A stretch of 64,000 nt of DNA from Butyrivibrio sp. WCD3002 (GCF_000424265.1 NZ_AUJO01000001.1:1-64000); one strand, 5' to 3'; numbered from the stretch's first letter, positions 43,799 to 53,775 are shown. Notes: generated from the sequence alone by a model not told the origin. Numbers and translations are program-made.

Positions 43799-45688
43799 AT
43801 GTGGTTTCTTTTGATGGCGGCATTTTTCATATTCGCCGCTGCATTATCCATTCACTATAATGAAAGCATGTGTGATGTCCTGCCCGTTACCGGGGCAGGA
43901 CTGATCCTGGCTTTATACATACTCGGATTTTTTGATGCATTACCTGTGATATTTCCGCTGGCATGCATTTTTCTTCTTGTGTTTATTTTTGCGGTCACAA
44001 GAGCTGAAAAAAGCAGGCGGATGGTTTTGCTTTCAGAGGTTGGTAAACGGCTGATATCACCTGCGACGCTTACATTTTTTGCAGTGTCAGTGGTGGTTAC
44101 AATTCTTACAAAGGATCAGGTATTTTCCTGGTGGGATGACATCAATTTCTGGTCCTCAGATGCAAAGCAGATTTTTTACCTGAAGGGATTTCCCGGTAAA
44201 TATGGAAATGTTTCTCCTGAATTTGGCGATTATCCGCCGGTAACCTCGCTGTTTAAATGGATATTTTTACAGCTTTCGGGAGATGTATATAAAGAAGGAC
44301 TTCAGTTTTCGGGATACTATGTGCTTAGCTTTCTCATGCTTCTTCCCCTTGTTAAATATGTGGAGAAGACAGAAAAAAAGCTTCTTACGGCACTTTTTAC
44401 AGTGGCAGTTTTCATGATTCCCGGTATAGTTAACGGAATCGTATTTTACGGAACACCTGCTGATATAACCATGGGACTTGTGTATGGCGCTGTTCTGTGT
44501 GCAATCTGGGACAGAGAGGGACACACAAACCTGTTTTATTATGGCAGGATAGCGGTATATACATCAGTGCTGTTTCTAACAAAATCCGTGGGAATTGAAT
44601 GGGCTGTATTTGCCCTTATTTTCTGGTTTCTATTATATAAAAAGGATTTTGGAATCTTCAAGGCAGCCGTTCCTGCAGCAGCTTTTTACGGAAGCTGGCT
44701 GATGTTCTGTCTCATAAACAGGCGAGTTGCCAAGGTTACGGGACTAGGAATAAAGATGGCCACAGGCTCCTATGCGGTTCCTGCAAATGCGGCCGATAAG
44801 GCAAGATACTTTTTCCTTGGACTCTGGACAATGCATATGCACGCAGATCACAACATAACCTTCGATCTGCCTATTGGCGGAATGTTTATTATAATTCTGA
44901 TAGCTTTAATTTTGCTGATAAAGAAGGGCGCATTTAAGAAGGGTGAGAGTAAGGCGGTTTCAATATTTTTCGCACTTACCTTTGTGATCACCTACGGCCT
45001 TATTTTTGTGGCTCATGTATCGCTTTTTCAGTCAGAGGATCAGTATCTTGATGCCTTTGCTATGACAAATTCCATTGCCAGATACGGCGCACCGTTTATA
45101 CTGGGATGTATGTATCTGCTGATTATGGCTGCTCTTAGGTGGGCAGTTGCAGGTGAGGGTAAGAGCGCTGATTTAAAATTTGGCGCTAAGCTTTTAGGTT
45201 CGTCTTATTTTGGAGTTGTATATTTAGTTATAGTGATTTTTATATTGCTTACTGCTGACTATACCGGAACGGCCTATGCCCTTTATGGCTACAGGGACAG
45301 CGTAGCCGAGAAGGTTCAGTATAATTCTGATATGATAGATGAAGGCGCCGCTCATTTCCTTAAGACCGTAGACGGACGAGAGGACCTGTGGGGTCACCGC
45401 GTCCTGAATGTCAGAAGCAGTAGCTTTAATCACTGGGTTCATGATACCTATTTAAGCAAGGAAGCATCTCCTGTGCCTGTTATCTATGAGACCCTGATGG
45501 ATGATGATACAGAGGCTTCCATGACAGAAAAATTAGTAAATTCACACGCGGAGTATCTGTATGTGGAGCCACAGGAGAGAGAATCCCTTAAGGTTTTTGA
45601 TTCTCTTATGAAGGATGGGCAGAAATTCAGCGCAGGATATGTGTATAAAATAGATAGAACAAATGGTGGAGTTTTGATACATGACTAA
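43799..45688 (+). CDS. GT-C-type membrane glycosyltransferase
   Basis: A 629-residue polytopic protein with about 12 membrane helices and a soluble C-terminal domain from about residue 490. The first large external loop has the acidic pair expected in GT-C enzymes: FSWWDDINFW, Asp113-Asp114. It also has DYPPVTSLFKW, a pattern common in such transferases. I infer that it moves a sugar from a polyprenyl-phosphate carrier to an external glycan. The next gene, overlapping by eight bases, encodes a fused polyprenyl-phosphate sugar transferase and GtrA flippase, which would supply its donor. It has no close named family that I recognise. Confidence 0.75.
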   Translation: MWFLLMAAFFIFAAALSIHYNESMCDVLPVTGAGLILALYILGFFDALPVIFPLACIFLLVFIFAVTRAEKSRRMVLLSEVGKRLISPATLTFFAVSVVVTILTKDQVFSWWDDINFWSSDAKQIFYLKGFPGKYGNVSPEFGDYPPVTSLFKWIFLQLSGDVYKEGLQFSGYYVLSFLMLLPLVKYVEKTEKKLLTALFTVAVFMIPGIVNGIVFYGTPADITMGLVYGAVLCAIWDREGHTNLFYYGRIAVYTSVLFLTKSVGIEWAVFALIFWFLLYKKDFGIFKAAVPAAAFYGSWLMFCLINRRVAKVTGLGIKMATGSYAVPANAADKARYFFLGLWTMHMHADHNITFDLPIGGMFIIILIALILLIKKGAFKKGESKAVSIFFALTFVITYGLIFVAHVSLFQSEDQYLDAFAMTNSIARYGAPFILGCMYLLIMAALRWAVAGEGKSADLKFGAKLLGSSYFGVVYLVIVIFILLTADYTGTAYALYGYRDSVAEKVQYNSDMIDEGAAHFLKTVDGREDLWGHRVLNVRSSSFNHWVHDTYLSKEASPVPVIYETLMDDDTEASMTEKLVNSHAEYLYVEPQERESLKVFDSLMKDGQKFSAGYVYKIDRTNGGVLIHD

Positions 45689-46742
45689 TGGAGTAATACC
45701 GGTAATAATACCCTCATACGAACCGGATGAGAAGCTGATAAAGCTTTTATCCGAGCTTAAAAGTGCAGGCGCTTCGCCGGTTATTGTGTATGATGACGGC
45801 TCTGATGTCTCATTGTACGGAGGCTATTTTAAAAAGGCTGAAATAGAGTTTGATGCAGTTATTCTGCGGCATGCGGTTAATCTTGGAAAGGGCCGCGCTT
45901 TGAAGGATGCCTTTAATTACTGCCTCAATGAATATAGAGACCTTGTGGGCGTTGTTACAGCGGACTCAGACGGACAGCACAGCGTAGAGGATATAAAAAA
46001 GTGCATGAAGGCTTTGAGGGAGAACCCGAAGGCGCTTATCATGGGAGTTCGAGATTTTGATAAGTCCGGCGTTCCTGCAAGATCGGTTTTTGGAAATAAA
46101 GTTACAAGCAAGGTTATGTCAATTCTGGCCGGGGTCAGCGTATGCGATACCCAGACGGGGCTACGTGCTATTTCAAAGAGCTTTATGGAAAAGCTCCTTA
46201 GCTGCAATGGAGAGCGGTTTGAGTTTGAGACCAATATGCTCCTTATGACTAAGGAAGAGGAGATTAAGATAGTTGAAGTACCCATAAAGACTATCTATAT
46301 CGAGGAAAACAGGACCAGCCATTTTAGGCCCATTAAGGATTCTGCCATGATCTATGCGGTATTCCTGAAATTCCTTTTTTCATCATTGTCATCAAGCGTT
46401 GTTGATATGGTGATGTTTGCGATATTTTGCGGAATCTTCAGAGGCGTATCGGGGATTCCATTTGGGTATATCATGGTGTCCACGGTGCTTGCCCGAATTA
46501 TTTCGGCTATATACAACTTCTTTATAAATTACAAGGTTGTATTTAAGGGGAAGGGAAGTAAGACCCAAGCCGCTGTCCGCTATGTGATTCTGGCGGTTAT
46601 AATAATGCTTCTTAGTGGAACGCTGGTAAGCTTTTTCCACAGCATGGTTCCCGGGTCCCCGGAGTTATATGTAAAGATCCCTGTTGACTGCTTTTTGTTC
46701 CTTATGAGCTTTGTGGTACAAAGGGAAATCGTTTATAAGTAA
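45681..46742 (+). CDS. GT2 polyprenyl-phosphate glycosyltransferase fused to GtrA flippase domain
   Basis: A 353-residue two-domain protein. The N-terminal GT2 domain (about 1-215) starts IPVIIPSYEPDEKL and has the DSDG metal motif (Asp95, Asp97); it resembles dolichol-phosphate mannose synthase-type enzymes. The C-terminal domain (about 230-353) has four membrane helices of the GtrA type (SVVDMVMFAIFCGIFRGVSG, YNFFINYKVVFKG), which are thought to flip polyprenyl-phosphate sugars. Together with the upstream GT-C enzyme this mirrors the GtrA/GtrB/Gtr-type system of O-antigen glucosylation. The sugar and the acceptor are unknown. Confidence 0.88.
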   Translation: MTNGVIPVIIPSYEPDEKLIKLLSELKSAGASPVIVYDDGSDVSLYGGYFKKAEIEFDAVILRHAVNLGKGRALKDAFNYCLNEYRDLVGVVTADSDGQHSVEDIKKCMKALRENPKALIMGVRDFDKSGVPARSVFGNKVTSKVMSILAGVSVCDTQTGLRAISKSFMEKLLSCNGERFEFETNMLLMTKEEEIKIVEVPIKTIYIEENRTSHFRPIKDSAMIYAVFLKFLFSSLSSSVVDMVMFAIFCGIFRGVSGIPFGYIMVSTVLARIISAIYNFFINYKVVFKGKGSKTQAAVRYVILAVIIMLLSGTLVSFFHSMVPGSPELYVKIPVDCFLFLMSFVVQREIVYK

Positions 46743-46752
46743 AGGATTTGTC

Positions 46753-47250
46753 ATGAAAAATAATAAGAGACGTCCCAAGATGTCTAAGACCTATTCAACC
46801 GGAATGATAGTGCTTTTGTTTTTCTGCGCTATGTATATAATCATATATCCCCAGTTTGCCACCTGGCAGGAGGCTGAGGACGATGCAAATTCAGGAGTGG
46901 TTTCGTCCTTTGAGGAAAAGACATCAGTTGTTGAAGAGGACGATGCCACAGCAGCGGCAATTGAAGCTATTGAACAGAAGAATGAATATCGCTACTTCAG
47001 GACTAAGAAGCAGCGTGACAGTCACTATGATAAGCACGGTATCGAGATGGGCTTTGATAGCCCGGAGGCATACCTTGATGCTGCTAATGCTCTTATCAAT
47101 AATCCTGAAGCGCTTCATAAATATGAGGCAGAGGATGGTGATGATGTCTACTATCTTGAAGCAACAGACGAGATAGCCTTTGTCTCCACAGACGGCTATA
47201 TCCGTACATATTTTATCTGTAGTGGCAAAGACTACTACGATCGTCAGTGA
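46753..47250 (+). CDS. Small membrane-anchored protein of unknown function
   Basis: A 165-residue protein with a basic N-terminus (KNNKRRPKMSKTYS), one membrane helix at about residues 19-36 and an extracytoplasmic acidic domain of about 125 residues. The start ATG at 46753 follows AAAGGA; 14 upstream open codons overlap the GT2 gene and look unused. The domain contains REKKQRDSHYDKH-like sequence (RTKKQRDSHYDKHGIEMGF) and a YLEATDEIAFV strand. I recognise no family. It starts ten bases after the GT2-GtrA gene, so it may belong to the glycan-modification unit. Confidence 0.7.
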   Translation: MKNNKRRPKMSKTYSTGMIVLLFFCAMYIIIYPQFATWQEAEDDANSGVVSSFEEKTSVVEEDDATAAAIEAIEQKNEYRYFRTKKQRDSHYDKHGIEMGFDSPEAYLDAANALINNPEALHKYEAEDGDDVYYLEATDEIAFVSTDGYIRTYFICSGKDYYDRQ

Positions 47251-47254
47251 TGAA

Positions 47255-47300
47255 AATCCGCGCCGGAACTTTTAATGAAAACAAAGTTCCATCGCGGATT
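47255..47300 (+). terminator. Long hairpin after small membrane protein
   Basis: AATCCGCG / CGCGGATT and GGAACTTT / AAAGTTCC stems around a 2x2 internal loop. Only AATTTG follows, so termination by it may be weak. Confidence 0.5.
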
Positions 47301-47306
47301 AATTTG

Positions 47307-47335
47307 TTGAGCGGAAGGAAACTGTTTGGTATAAT
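47307..47335 (+). promoter_or_regulatory. Promoter of DUF285 protein gene
   Basis: TTGAGC (47307-47312), a 17-bp spacer and an extended -10, TGGTATAAT (TATAAT at 47330-47335). The same TGGTATAAT occurs before phoH and before the gene at 57251. Confidence 0.7.
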
Positions 47336-47398
47336 TTGGTTTGTTGAGGGGAAGAAAAAAGTGATTTCTCAGTAAGGGAAGTTAAAGGGGAAATTGTA

Positions 47399-48748
47399 AT
47401 GAAGAGATTTTGGGGGAAGTTTGTAACTTCAGGCGCAGTTTTACTGTGTCTTTTTTTAGTGTTTGGACGTTCGTCCATCAATTCCCAGGCAAAAGTCATT
47501 GTTAATCCGGAAAAAGGAATGCTTTATAGTGGCAGAAGATTTAATACCATAATTAAAGAGCATGCCAATCAGGTAGTTATCGGGACATCAGAAGATACGA
47601 TAATTGATTCAATTATATTTACAAATAATAAGAAAAGAATAGAAAAATTGCCTACCAAGGTGGTTGTAGGAAACGATGTCTATGCATATTTCACCGAAGG
47701 CAGGAACGTTATATATGTATACAGCCCCGATAAGATTAAGTTTAATCCTGATTGTGACTTTATGTTTGCCTCATTCAGGACTTTGGATAATATAAGCTTT
47801 GATGATGAGGTAGTAGATACTTCTCAGGTAACAACCATGGAATGTATGTTTTACAGGGCAGGCCAGATCGGGTGGCTGTATTTGGATGATTTCGATACAT
47901 CAAATGTAGAAGATATGCATTCAATGTTTAGTGGATGTTATCGTTTAAATCACTTGGATTTATCGGCATTTGATACATCAAAGGTAAAAGACATGAATCG
48001 TATGTTCTTGAATTGTACATCCTTAAGTGGTGTAAATCTCAGCGGTTTAACGATCCGTGAGGACACCGATGTCACTTCCATGCTTAATACAGGCAGTGAC
48101 TTCGCGTGTGTTATTTCGCCCAAAAAGACTGCCAAGTCCATAGATATGTATACAGAAATGGCAATAGACAATAATGATGATGAATATGCTGATTCTGACC
48201 AGATATATACAGCAATACTTCCTTCTGATAAAAGCAACATATACCGCAATGCAAGGTTACTGAAAAAGAAGCCTGCAGAACCGGACAGTCCCAAAGAAGA
48301 TACAAAAACCAATACTAAAAATGCAGATAAAACAGCATCTTCCGGAAATACATTTTCAGATTCAGGAATCACTTATCAGATTATTGGCGATAAGAAGGTA
48401 ATGGTTACTTCTATAACCGCAAAGGGAAGCGTTAAGCTTGGAAAGGTTACACATAACGGCGCAGAGTACAGTGTCTGCGCTATAGCTGACAATGCCTGCA
48501 AGGGTAATACACGAATTAAAAAGCTTACCATCACTTCAAAATTGGAATCTGTAGGAAAGAATGCGTTTAAGGGTTGCAAGAAGCTTTCAAAAATCACTGT
48601 TACCTGCAGCAAAAAGCTTGCTGTCGGTAAAGGGGCTTTCGAGAAGCTTAAAAAGGGAGCAACTATTAAGGTTAATGGCGTAAAAGGAAACTCAAAGAAA
48701 AAGGTTATTTCAAGAATCAAAAAGCAGACTAATGCATCTGTAAAGTAA
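47399..48748 (+). CDS. Secreted BspA-like protein (DUF285 repeats plus LRR_5 module)
   Basis: A 449-residue exported protein. A signal peptide (about 1-31) precedes a region with DUF285 repeats of about 25 residues at 145-215: MFYRAGQIGWLYLDDFDTS, MFSGCYRLNHLDLSAFDTS, MFLNCTSLSGVNLSG. A Lys/Asp/Thr-rich linker (about 285-320) leads to the C-terminal LRR_5 module (about 320-449; SGITYQIIGDKKVMV, NACKGNTRIKKLTI, NAFKGCKKLSKITV) and a very basic end. DUF285/BspA proteins are surface adhesins or ligand binders in gut bacteria. There is no sorting signal. GGGGAAA precedes the ATG. Confidence 0.85.
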   Translation: MKRFWGKFVTSGAVLLCLFLVFGRSSINSQAKVIVNPEKGMLYSGRRFNTIIKEHANQVVIGTSEDTIIDSIIFTNNKKRIEKLPTKVVVGNDVYAYFTEGRNVIYVYSPDKIKFNPDCDFMFASFRTLDNISFDDEVVDTSQVTTMECMFYRAGQIGWLYLDDFDTSNVEDMHSMFSGCYRLNHLDLSAFDTSKVKDMNRMFLNCTSLSGVNLSGLTIREDTDVTSMLNTGSDFACVISPKKTAKSIDMYTEMAIDNNDDEYADSDQIYTAILPSDKSNIYRNARLLKKKPAEPDSPKEDTKTNTKNADKTASSGNTFSDSGITYQIIGDKKVMVTSITAKGSVKLGKVTHNGAEYSVCAIADNACKGNTRIKKLTITSKLESVGKNAFKGCKKLSKITVTCSKKLAVGKGAFEKLKKGATIKVNGVKGNSKKKVISRIKKQTNASVK

Positions 48749-48802
48749 GAGAGCAGGCCTGGTATAACAGGATAAGTCTTAATGATTTTAGGGGAAATAG
48801 TT

Positions 48803-49957
48803 ATGAGAAAGAACAGGGTAAAGAAATTAAATATAATAGCAGCATTTTTTTGTGTGTTTATTATGCTTGGCGGTGTTTCTGTGGCTGTAAGGGCTGAGGC
48901 TAAGTTAAAAGCTCCCACCGAAGTTAAGTTTGTGAAAAATAAAATACACTACAAGGCCTCCTTTGATGGATATTATACGTCTCTTGTCACCTACAAGAAA
49001 TCAGGCGGAAAAGAGTGTCTGCTTTCCGGAGTCTACAACAAGGAATTGAAGGCTAATGAAGTCTATGAGGAAGTCGATTACAGACTTTTGAAAAGATACA
49101 ATTATTCAGGAACAATAAAGCTATATGTTTTTGCAAGTAAAAACTATGAATCTCAAAATTATTGCGATACATTGGAGGATTATCAGAAAAGAACCGATGC
49201 AGTAGTTGCTTCAAAAACATATACTTTGAGTGGCAGCGATAAGATGAAAGTGCCATCTAACCTGAAAGTAAAAGTAGTAGATTACTATGGCATAAAATAT
49301 GAAATATCCTGGGATAACAAAGATAAAAAGAGTATGGCGATGTTTGTTGGCTCTCCGAACGCAACCATGGTCACAATAGGTCAGATGAATTGCACGCATG
49401 TTGATGCCAGAAGCAAAGAAACAGAAATAGTTTTACGTCATTTAACCGACGATTTAACTACCAAAATAAATTCGGATCTTGTTATAGTGGTGGGACCTGC
49501 AGTTGATCTCCCGCCCAAGGAAGAGCCCAAAGATCCGGTACCGAAGCCGGCTCCGAAGGATGATGAGAAAAAGGAACTTGATAAGCCGCAGAATCCAAGT
49601 GCTACAAGCACGGGCGCGGACTCATCTTCAGCTACAACGCAAAAAGCAGAAAATGTCGACAGTAAGCTTAAAGTGCCTGCAATTAAGAAAGTCTCAGCAG
49701 GCAAAAAGCAGATGAAGATTACCTGGAAAAAGGCTGCCAAAGGCTTGAACGGATATGAGGTTCAGTACAGCACAGATAAGAGCTTTGGCAAAAAGGTAAA
49801 AACTATCACAATTAAGAAAACATCGACTACTTCAAAGGTGGTTAAAAAACTTAAGAAGGGTAAATATTACGTTCGCATTAGAGGCTATAAAAACAGCGGA
49901 AGCGGTAAGCTTTACACTGATTGGAGTAAGCCAAAAAGCGCCAAGGATAAAAGTTAA
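48803..49957 (+). CDS. Secreted protein with C-terminal fibronectin type III domain
   Basis: A 384-residue exported protein. The signal peptide (MRKNRVKKLNIIAAFFCVF to about residue 31) ends near VRAEA. The middle (about 35-235) is beta-rich and unrecognised. A Pro/Lys/Asp linker (about 240-285) leads to a fibronectin type III domain at about 290-378 (KQMKITWKKAAKGLNGYEVQ, YYVRIRGYKNSGSGKLYTDW). The ATG at 48803 follows AGGGG; an in-frame ATG at 48782 is less likely. It is separated by 54 bases from the DUF285 gene and may be cotranscribed. A role in surface binding is inferred. Confidence 0.82.
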   Translation: MRKNRVKKLNIIAAFFCVFIMLGGVSVAVRAEAKLKAPTEVKFVKNKIHYKASFDGYYTSLVTYKKSGGKECLLSGVYNKELKANEVYEEVDYRLLKRYNYSGTIKLYVFASKNYESQNYCDTLEDYQKRTDAVVASKTYTLSGSDKMKVPSNLKVKVVDYYGIKYEISWDNKDKKSMAMFVGSPNATMVTIGQMNCTHVDARSKETEIVLRHLTDDLTTKINSDLVIVVGPAVDLPPKEEPKDPVPKPAPKDDEKKELDKPQNPSATSTGADSSSATTQKAENVDSKLKVPAIKKVSAGKKQMKITWKKAAKGLNGYEVQYSTDKSFGKKVKTITIKKTSTTSKVVKKLKKGKYYVRIRGYKNSGSGKLYTDWSKPKSAKDKS

Positions 49958-50085
49958 TTTATAAATTAAGTATAAATAGAAAGGGGCTTTATTTAGTAAA
50001 AATTTAGAACTTTATTTCGTTAATTTTGATAAAATATCTGTAGGTGTATTTTGAATATCGATTATCCTAATCAGGAGGAAAAAAG

Positions 50086-51564
50086 ATGAATAAGGAACAA
50101 TTCCAAAGAGCTAATCAAAGAGCACTTACAGTTTGTATGATCATAGTGGTGGTATGTGCCATTGCTTTTATTTATGAGGGAACAAAGAGTGGATTTACTG
50201 TTGGAAGAGTCCTCGAACTTGTTGCTTTTGCGATAAGTATAGTAATTATGAATGTGGCTGCGATTAAGTTTAGAGATAACAAGACAGGTGCAGCGATGAT
50301 CATGTTGGGGGCTACGGTTTCCTATATAATTGTTATGCTGGTAGAAGTGCAGATCGGTTGCGGCGTATTTGGACTTGCAATCCTGTTTTCATCTATGATC
50401 TACATGAATAAGAGAATCGTAATTGGCGGAAGCACAGCGATTGGAATTATGTCCGTCATTACGGCTTTTCGTGTAATTATCTCAAAGGGTTCAGTCAGCG
50501 CAGAGGTTGCAATATTCGGTATTGCAACGCTTTTGTGCGTAATGTCAGCATATTTCTCGATTTCACTTATTCTCGCATTTAATGAAGAAAATAACGCTAC
50601 AATTCAGGAACATACAGAAACTCAGGAAGCTACATCCAAGGAAATGAGCAAGATTGCAAACAGAATCTCAAAGCTGTTTGATCAGGCTCAGGGGAATGTG
50701 GAAGAGCTTGAGCAGATTATTGAAAATACAAGCTCCGGAATGCGCGATATAGCTACATCTACAGAGAGTACGGCACAGGCCGTTACTGATGAAGCTCAGA
50801 AAGTATCTGAGATTAAAGAGCAGACAGCTGTTGCTGATACTCAGCGCGAAAAGATGATCGAATCCTCAAAGAATACTCAGGAAATCGTTTCTAAGGTTGC
50901 TGAGACTATTGAAGTTCTCAGAGATAAGGCCAGAGGCGTTAGAGATGCAAGTAATATTACTGCTGACTCCACAAAGGCAGTTATTGATAAGGTAGATGAT
51001 GTTCAGAAGATTCTTGGTTCTATCATGGCGATTTCCAAGCAGACCAACCTCCTTGCGCTTAATGCTTCAATCGAGGCAGCAAGAGCAGGTGAAGCAGGAA
51101 AAGGCTTTGCAGTAGTTGCTGATGATATCAGACAGCTTTCAGAGCAGACAAACAATGCATCCAGTGAGATCACAAAGATTATCGGAGAGCTTACTGATGA
51201 TGCAAATAAGGCAATGGAGAGTATCGATAAGACTGTTGAATCCGTTGAGCTTCAGAATGAAGTTATTCATGATACTGCAGCAGCATTCGAGACAATCGAT
51301 CACAACGTAGCAGAGCTTATCTCCAACATAAATGATATTGGTGGAAGCATGGAGCTTATCAATGAATCCACAAATGAGATTAACGACAGTATTTCCAACC
51401 TGTCAGCTACCAGTGAAGAGGTTGCAGCTCTTTCCAATGATGGACTTACAAATGCCCAGGATGCAGTTGATAAGTTTGAAGCATTCAGAAAGGCACTTGA
51501 TGGTATTTATAAGCAGGCACACAAGCTTAATGAGCTGAGTGATGCAGGAGATGATGACGAGTAA
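50086..51564 (+). CDS. Methyl-accepting chemotaxis protein with polytopic N-terminus
   Basis: A 492-residue chemoreceptor without an extracellular ligand domain. The N-terminal 170 residues hold about six hydrophobic helices. The rest is a cytoplasmic signalling coiled coil with the hairpin tip [20 protein letters not shown] intact and no HAMP domain obvious. It may sense membrane state or a ligand within the membrane, or it may work with a partner. AGGAGG lies before the ATG. An 83-residue unknown protein follows 18 bases later and is probably cotranscribed. Confidence 0.92.
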   Translation: MNKEQFQRANQRALTVCMIIVVVCAIAFIYEGTKSGFTVGRVLELVAFAISIVIMNVAAIKFRDNKTGAAMIMLGATVSYIIVMLVEVQIGCGVFGLAILFSSMIYMNKRIVIGGSTAIGIMSVITAFRVIISKGSVSAEVAIFGIATLLCVMSAYFSISLILAFNEENNATIQEHTETQEATSKEMSKIANRISKLFDQAQGNVEELEQIIENTSSGMRDIATSTESTAQAVTDEAQKVSEIKEQTAVADTQREKMIESSKNTQEIVSKVAETIEVLRDKARGVRDASNITADSTKAVIDKVDDVQKILGSIMAISKQTNLLALNASIEAARAGEAGKGFAVVADDIRQLSEQTNNASSEITKIIGELTDDANKAMESIDKTVESVELQNEVIHDTAAAFETIDHNVAELISNINDIGGSMELINESTNEINDSISNLSATSEEVAALSNDGLTNAQDAVDKFEAFRKALDGIYKQAHKLNELSDAGDDDE

Positions 51565-51582
51565 AGCTAAGGAGGACATCAA

Positions 51583-51834
51583 ATGAGAGTATTATTCGCA
51601 GCAGGCAGAGTTAGAGAAGTAACTGATGTCGAAGTAGTAGGAATGGATGTAGGTGACGGACAGATCATCGGTACCCAGATAAACTTTATTATGGCAAACG
51701 GAAACAAGATTGAGTTCATCTACAGTCAGGATGTTCCCATTGAAGAATCAGGACAGAGTGCAATTGAATTTGTCCAGGAGCTGTATAAGAATGGCTTCGC
51801 TGATTTCTCACAGCAGAGAGTAGAGATGCTGTAA
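51583..51834 (+). CDS. Unknown small protein downstream of chemoreceptor
   Basis: An 83-residue soluble protein, apparently alpha/beta: REVTDVEVVGMDVGDG, then IIGTQINFIMANGNKIEFIY, then a C-terminal helix with QSAIEFVQELYKNG. I recognise no family. AAGGAGG precedes the ATG and the codon use fits the genome, so the gene is convincing. The short gap after the chemoreceptor suggests cotranscription and perhaps a linked function. Confidence 0.72.
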   Translation: MRVLFAAGRVREVTDVEVVGMDVGDGQIIGTQINFIMANGNKIEFIYSQDVPIEESGQSAIEFVQELYKNGFADFSQQRVEML

Positions 51835-51856
51835 ATTTGATATTGAAAATAATTAA

Positions 51857-51890
51857 GCCCCGATAGGTTTTTAGCCTATCGGGGCAGCTT
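51857..51890. terminator. Bidirectional terminator
   Basis: A perfect 11-bp stem GCCCCGATAGG / CCTATCGGGGC with a T-rich loop. Its right-hand T-run is modest (AGCTTTATG). It lies between two convergent genes. Confidence 0.8.
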
Positions 51891-51899
51891 TATGTCTTT

Positions 51900-52958
51900 T
51901 TACATAAGTGATTCCAAAATCGAAGATGACATGCCGATAAATACTGTGAGAACAAGGCACACTATGATAAAGCTTATCATTCCAAAGTTCAGGAAGGAAT
52001 CCTTGCTGCAAATTCCGGGAACCGGCGAGCCTTCTGTGGCCTTTATCAGATTTCCCTTTTTAATAAACAGAATAAGGAATACAAGACCGATGACCGCTAC
52101 CAAATACTGCAGGCCTGAATAAAATGCAAGCGCAGGTGTCATGCTGGCATCCGGTGAAATCATAAGCGGAACAAAGGCACCAAAGAAATTAAACAGTATG
52201 TGAAGGCCGATGGTGTATTTAAGCTGCCTTGTATATACGTAGATGTATCCAAACATTATTCCTAGTAAAAATGCATAGAAGAACTGGAAAACGTTAGTGT
52301 GGATTAGACCAAATATTACTGCTGATACAATGATGGCGTTCCATTCGCCATAGCGCCTTGCATAGCCGATAACACCGTAGCGGAAAAGTATTTCTTCGAA
52401 TATCGGTGCAAGGATTACTGTTGAAATTAGTACCGCTACAGGACTCATGCCTACAAGAACTGAGTCAAGAACGTTCGTCATATCATAGCCTGTAAGGCGT
52501 GTAAATACAGCTGCAAGAACTCCGCCGACCGTAGATCCGATAATGCCCATGGGGAATGTAAATAAGAAGAACATTAAGAATTCCTTCAGGGACAGATCTC
52601 TTTTCATGGTCTTTTCATAGGGAGTGTAGAAATCAAGTCCCTTAAGGGGCACATCCCTGTATTTTCCTGCGTTAAGAATTAAAAGTGTAAGCGGAACACC
52701 GATAAAATAGCCGGGCACCATTGAGATGATTACAAGAAGCAATGCATTTGAAGAAAGGCTTCCTGATACAGACATTATATATGCCGGATCTGTGAATTGT
52801 GTAAGATCTCCGCCGGCTGATGCCGTGCTTATCATTTCTGTTAAAATTTTGATAAATGTATAGATTCCTGAAGATATTGATCCTAGAACGTTCGCAATTA
52901 TAAGGTATGCTATAAGTGCAAATCCAAGATGTGAAAACTTTCGCTTAACTGCGTTCAT
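51900..52958 (-). CDS. CPBP-family intramembrane metalloprotease
   Basis: A 352-residue polytopic membrane protein of the CPBP (CAAX protease / bacteriocin-processing) family. Three zinc and catalytic motifs are in order: APIFEEILFRYG (glutamate pair), FGLIHTNVFQ (histidine) and LHILFNFFGA (His and Asn). There are about eight membrane segments. Family members cleave within or near membranes, in prenyl-protein processing, peptide maturation or self-immunity. AGGAGG precedes the ATG on the minus strand. It is transcribed away from the gene at 53047. Substrate unknown. Confidence 0.9.
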   Translation of the reverse strand: MNAVKRKFSHLGFALIAYLIIANVLGSISSGIYTFIKILTEMISTASAGGDLTQFTDPAYIMSVSGSLSSNALLLVIISMVPGYFIGVPLTLLILNAGKYRDVPLKGLDFYTPYEKTMKRDLSLKEFLMFFLFTFPMGIIGSTVGGVLAAVFTRLTGYDMTNVLDSVLVGMSPVAVLISTVILAPIFEEILFRYGVIGYARRYGEWNAIIVSAVIFGLIHTNVFQFFYAFLLGIMFGYIYVYTRQLKYTIGLHILFNFFGAFVPLMISPDASMTPALAFYSGLQYLVAVIGLVFLILFIKKGNLIKATEGSPVPGICSKDSFLNFGMISFIIVCLVLTVFIGMSSSILESLM

Positions 52959-53046
52959 AACTCCTCCTTAAAAACTGTCTTCATGCTGATTATAAGAGAT
53001 TAAAACCACTGTGTAAAGCAAGGTAAAGTATGCTATCATAGGGACT

Positions 53047-53775
53047 ATGAAAGAAAGAGATGAGAGCAGGGTAGGCATACGCACTAAGAAGCGACATGAG
53101 TACCGCACGGAATTGAAAAAGTTTATAAGTGAAGGAATCGGGCATTACAGATGCAGATTTGCAGAAGCAGCCTATGAGATAGGAGATATGTATAGAAAGG
53201 GAGAGGGAGGCCCTGTGGATATCGCCCAGGCTTACTTCTATTACCTTCAGGCTGAGTACGCTGTTACACTGCGTCTTCAGGTCAGACGATCTTCAGAGGA
53301 TGAGGCTTTTCTTGCCAGGGTGAGACTTGCACTTACTCAGCTAAGAAGGCGACTGGGCTATGGCAGTGAAAGACTTTATTGCAGCACACATCCCTTCGTT
53401 TTATATCAGGCGCTTTCAGAGGGGCATGAGCTGATGGCGTCCTTTAGACGCATGAAAAGCGGAAGGATCAAGGTTGTTGCAGCAAGAATTCCAAAGAGCG
53501 GCAGAAAAGAGAGCCCCCATGGAAGAATGCTGATAACCTATGACAGATTCCATTATTGTGAGCTCAAGGATTTTGTTATTACCTACGCACAAAATGTTTC
53601 AGATATCTGGTATAGCGAGTCTGCGGACTGTATAAGGATCGATTCCGTAAACCTTGTGATGAACGGGCATGGAGGCAACAGAACAGAGTTTTACTACAGG
53701 GGAAAGCTTGTGGCATTTATCTGTGCAGAGGATTATGTGGTAAGCTCCGGACGACCCAGATATATGAAATTTTAG
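53047..53775 (+). CDS. Unknown protein with a SEL1-like repeat
   Basis: A 242-residue cytoplasmic protein, basic and without membrane segments. Residues about 37-75 read as one SEL1/TPR-like repeat (AAYEIGDMYRKGEGGPVDIA, QAYFYYLQAEYA). A second region (about 80-115) is helical and Arg-rich. The C-terminal 100 residues look beta-rich (MLITYDRFHYCELKDFV, TEFYYRGKLVAFICAEDYV). I do not recognise a whole-protein family. No strong ribosome binding site is visible before the ATG at 53047; GGGAC is the nearest. A second repeat is not visible, so a scaffold role is only a guess. Confidence 0.68.
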   Translation: MKERDESRVGIRTKKRHEYRTELKKFISEGIGHYRCRFAEAAYEIGDMYRKGEGGPVDIAQAYFYYLQAEYAVTLRLQVRRSSEDEAFLARVRLALTQLRRRLGYGSERLYCSTHPFVLYQALSEGHELMASFRRMKSGRIKVVAARIPKSGRKESPHGRMLITYDRFHYCELKDFVITYAQNVSDIWYSESADCIRIDSVNLVMNGHGGNRTEFYYRGKLVAFICAEDYVVSSGRPRYMKF

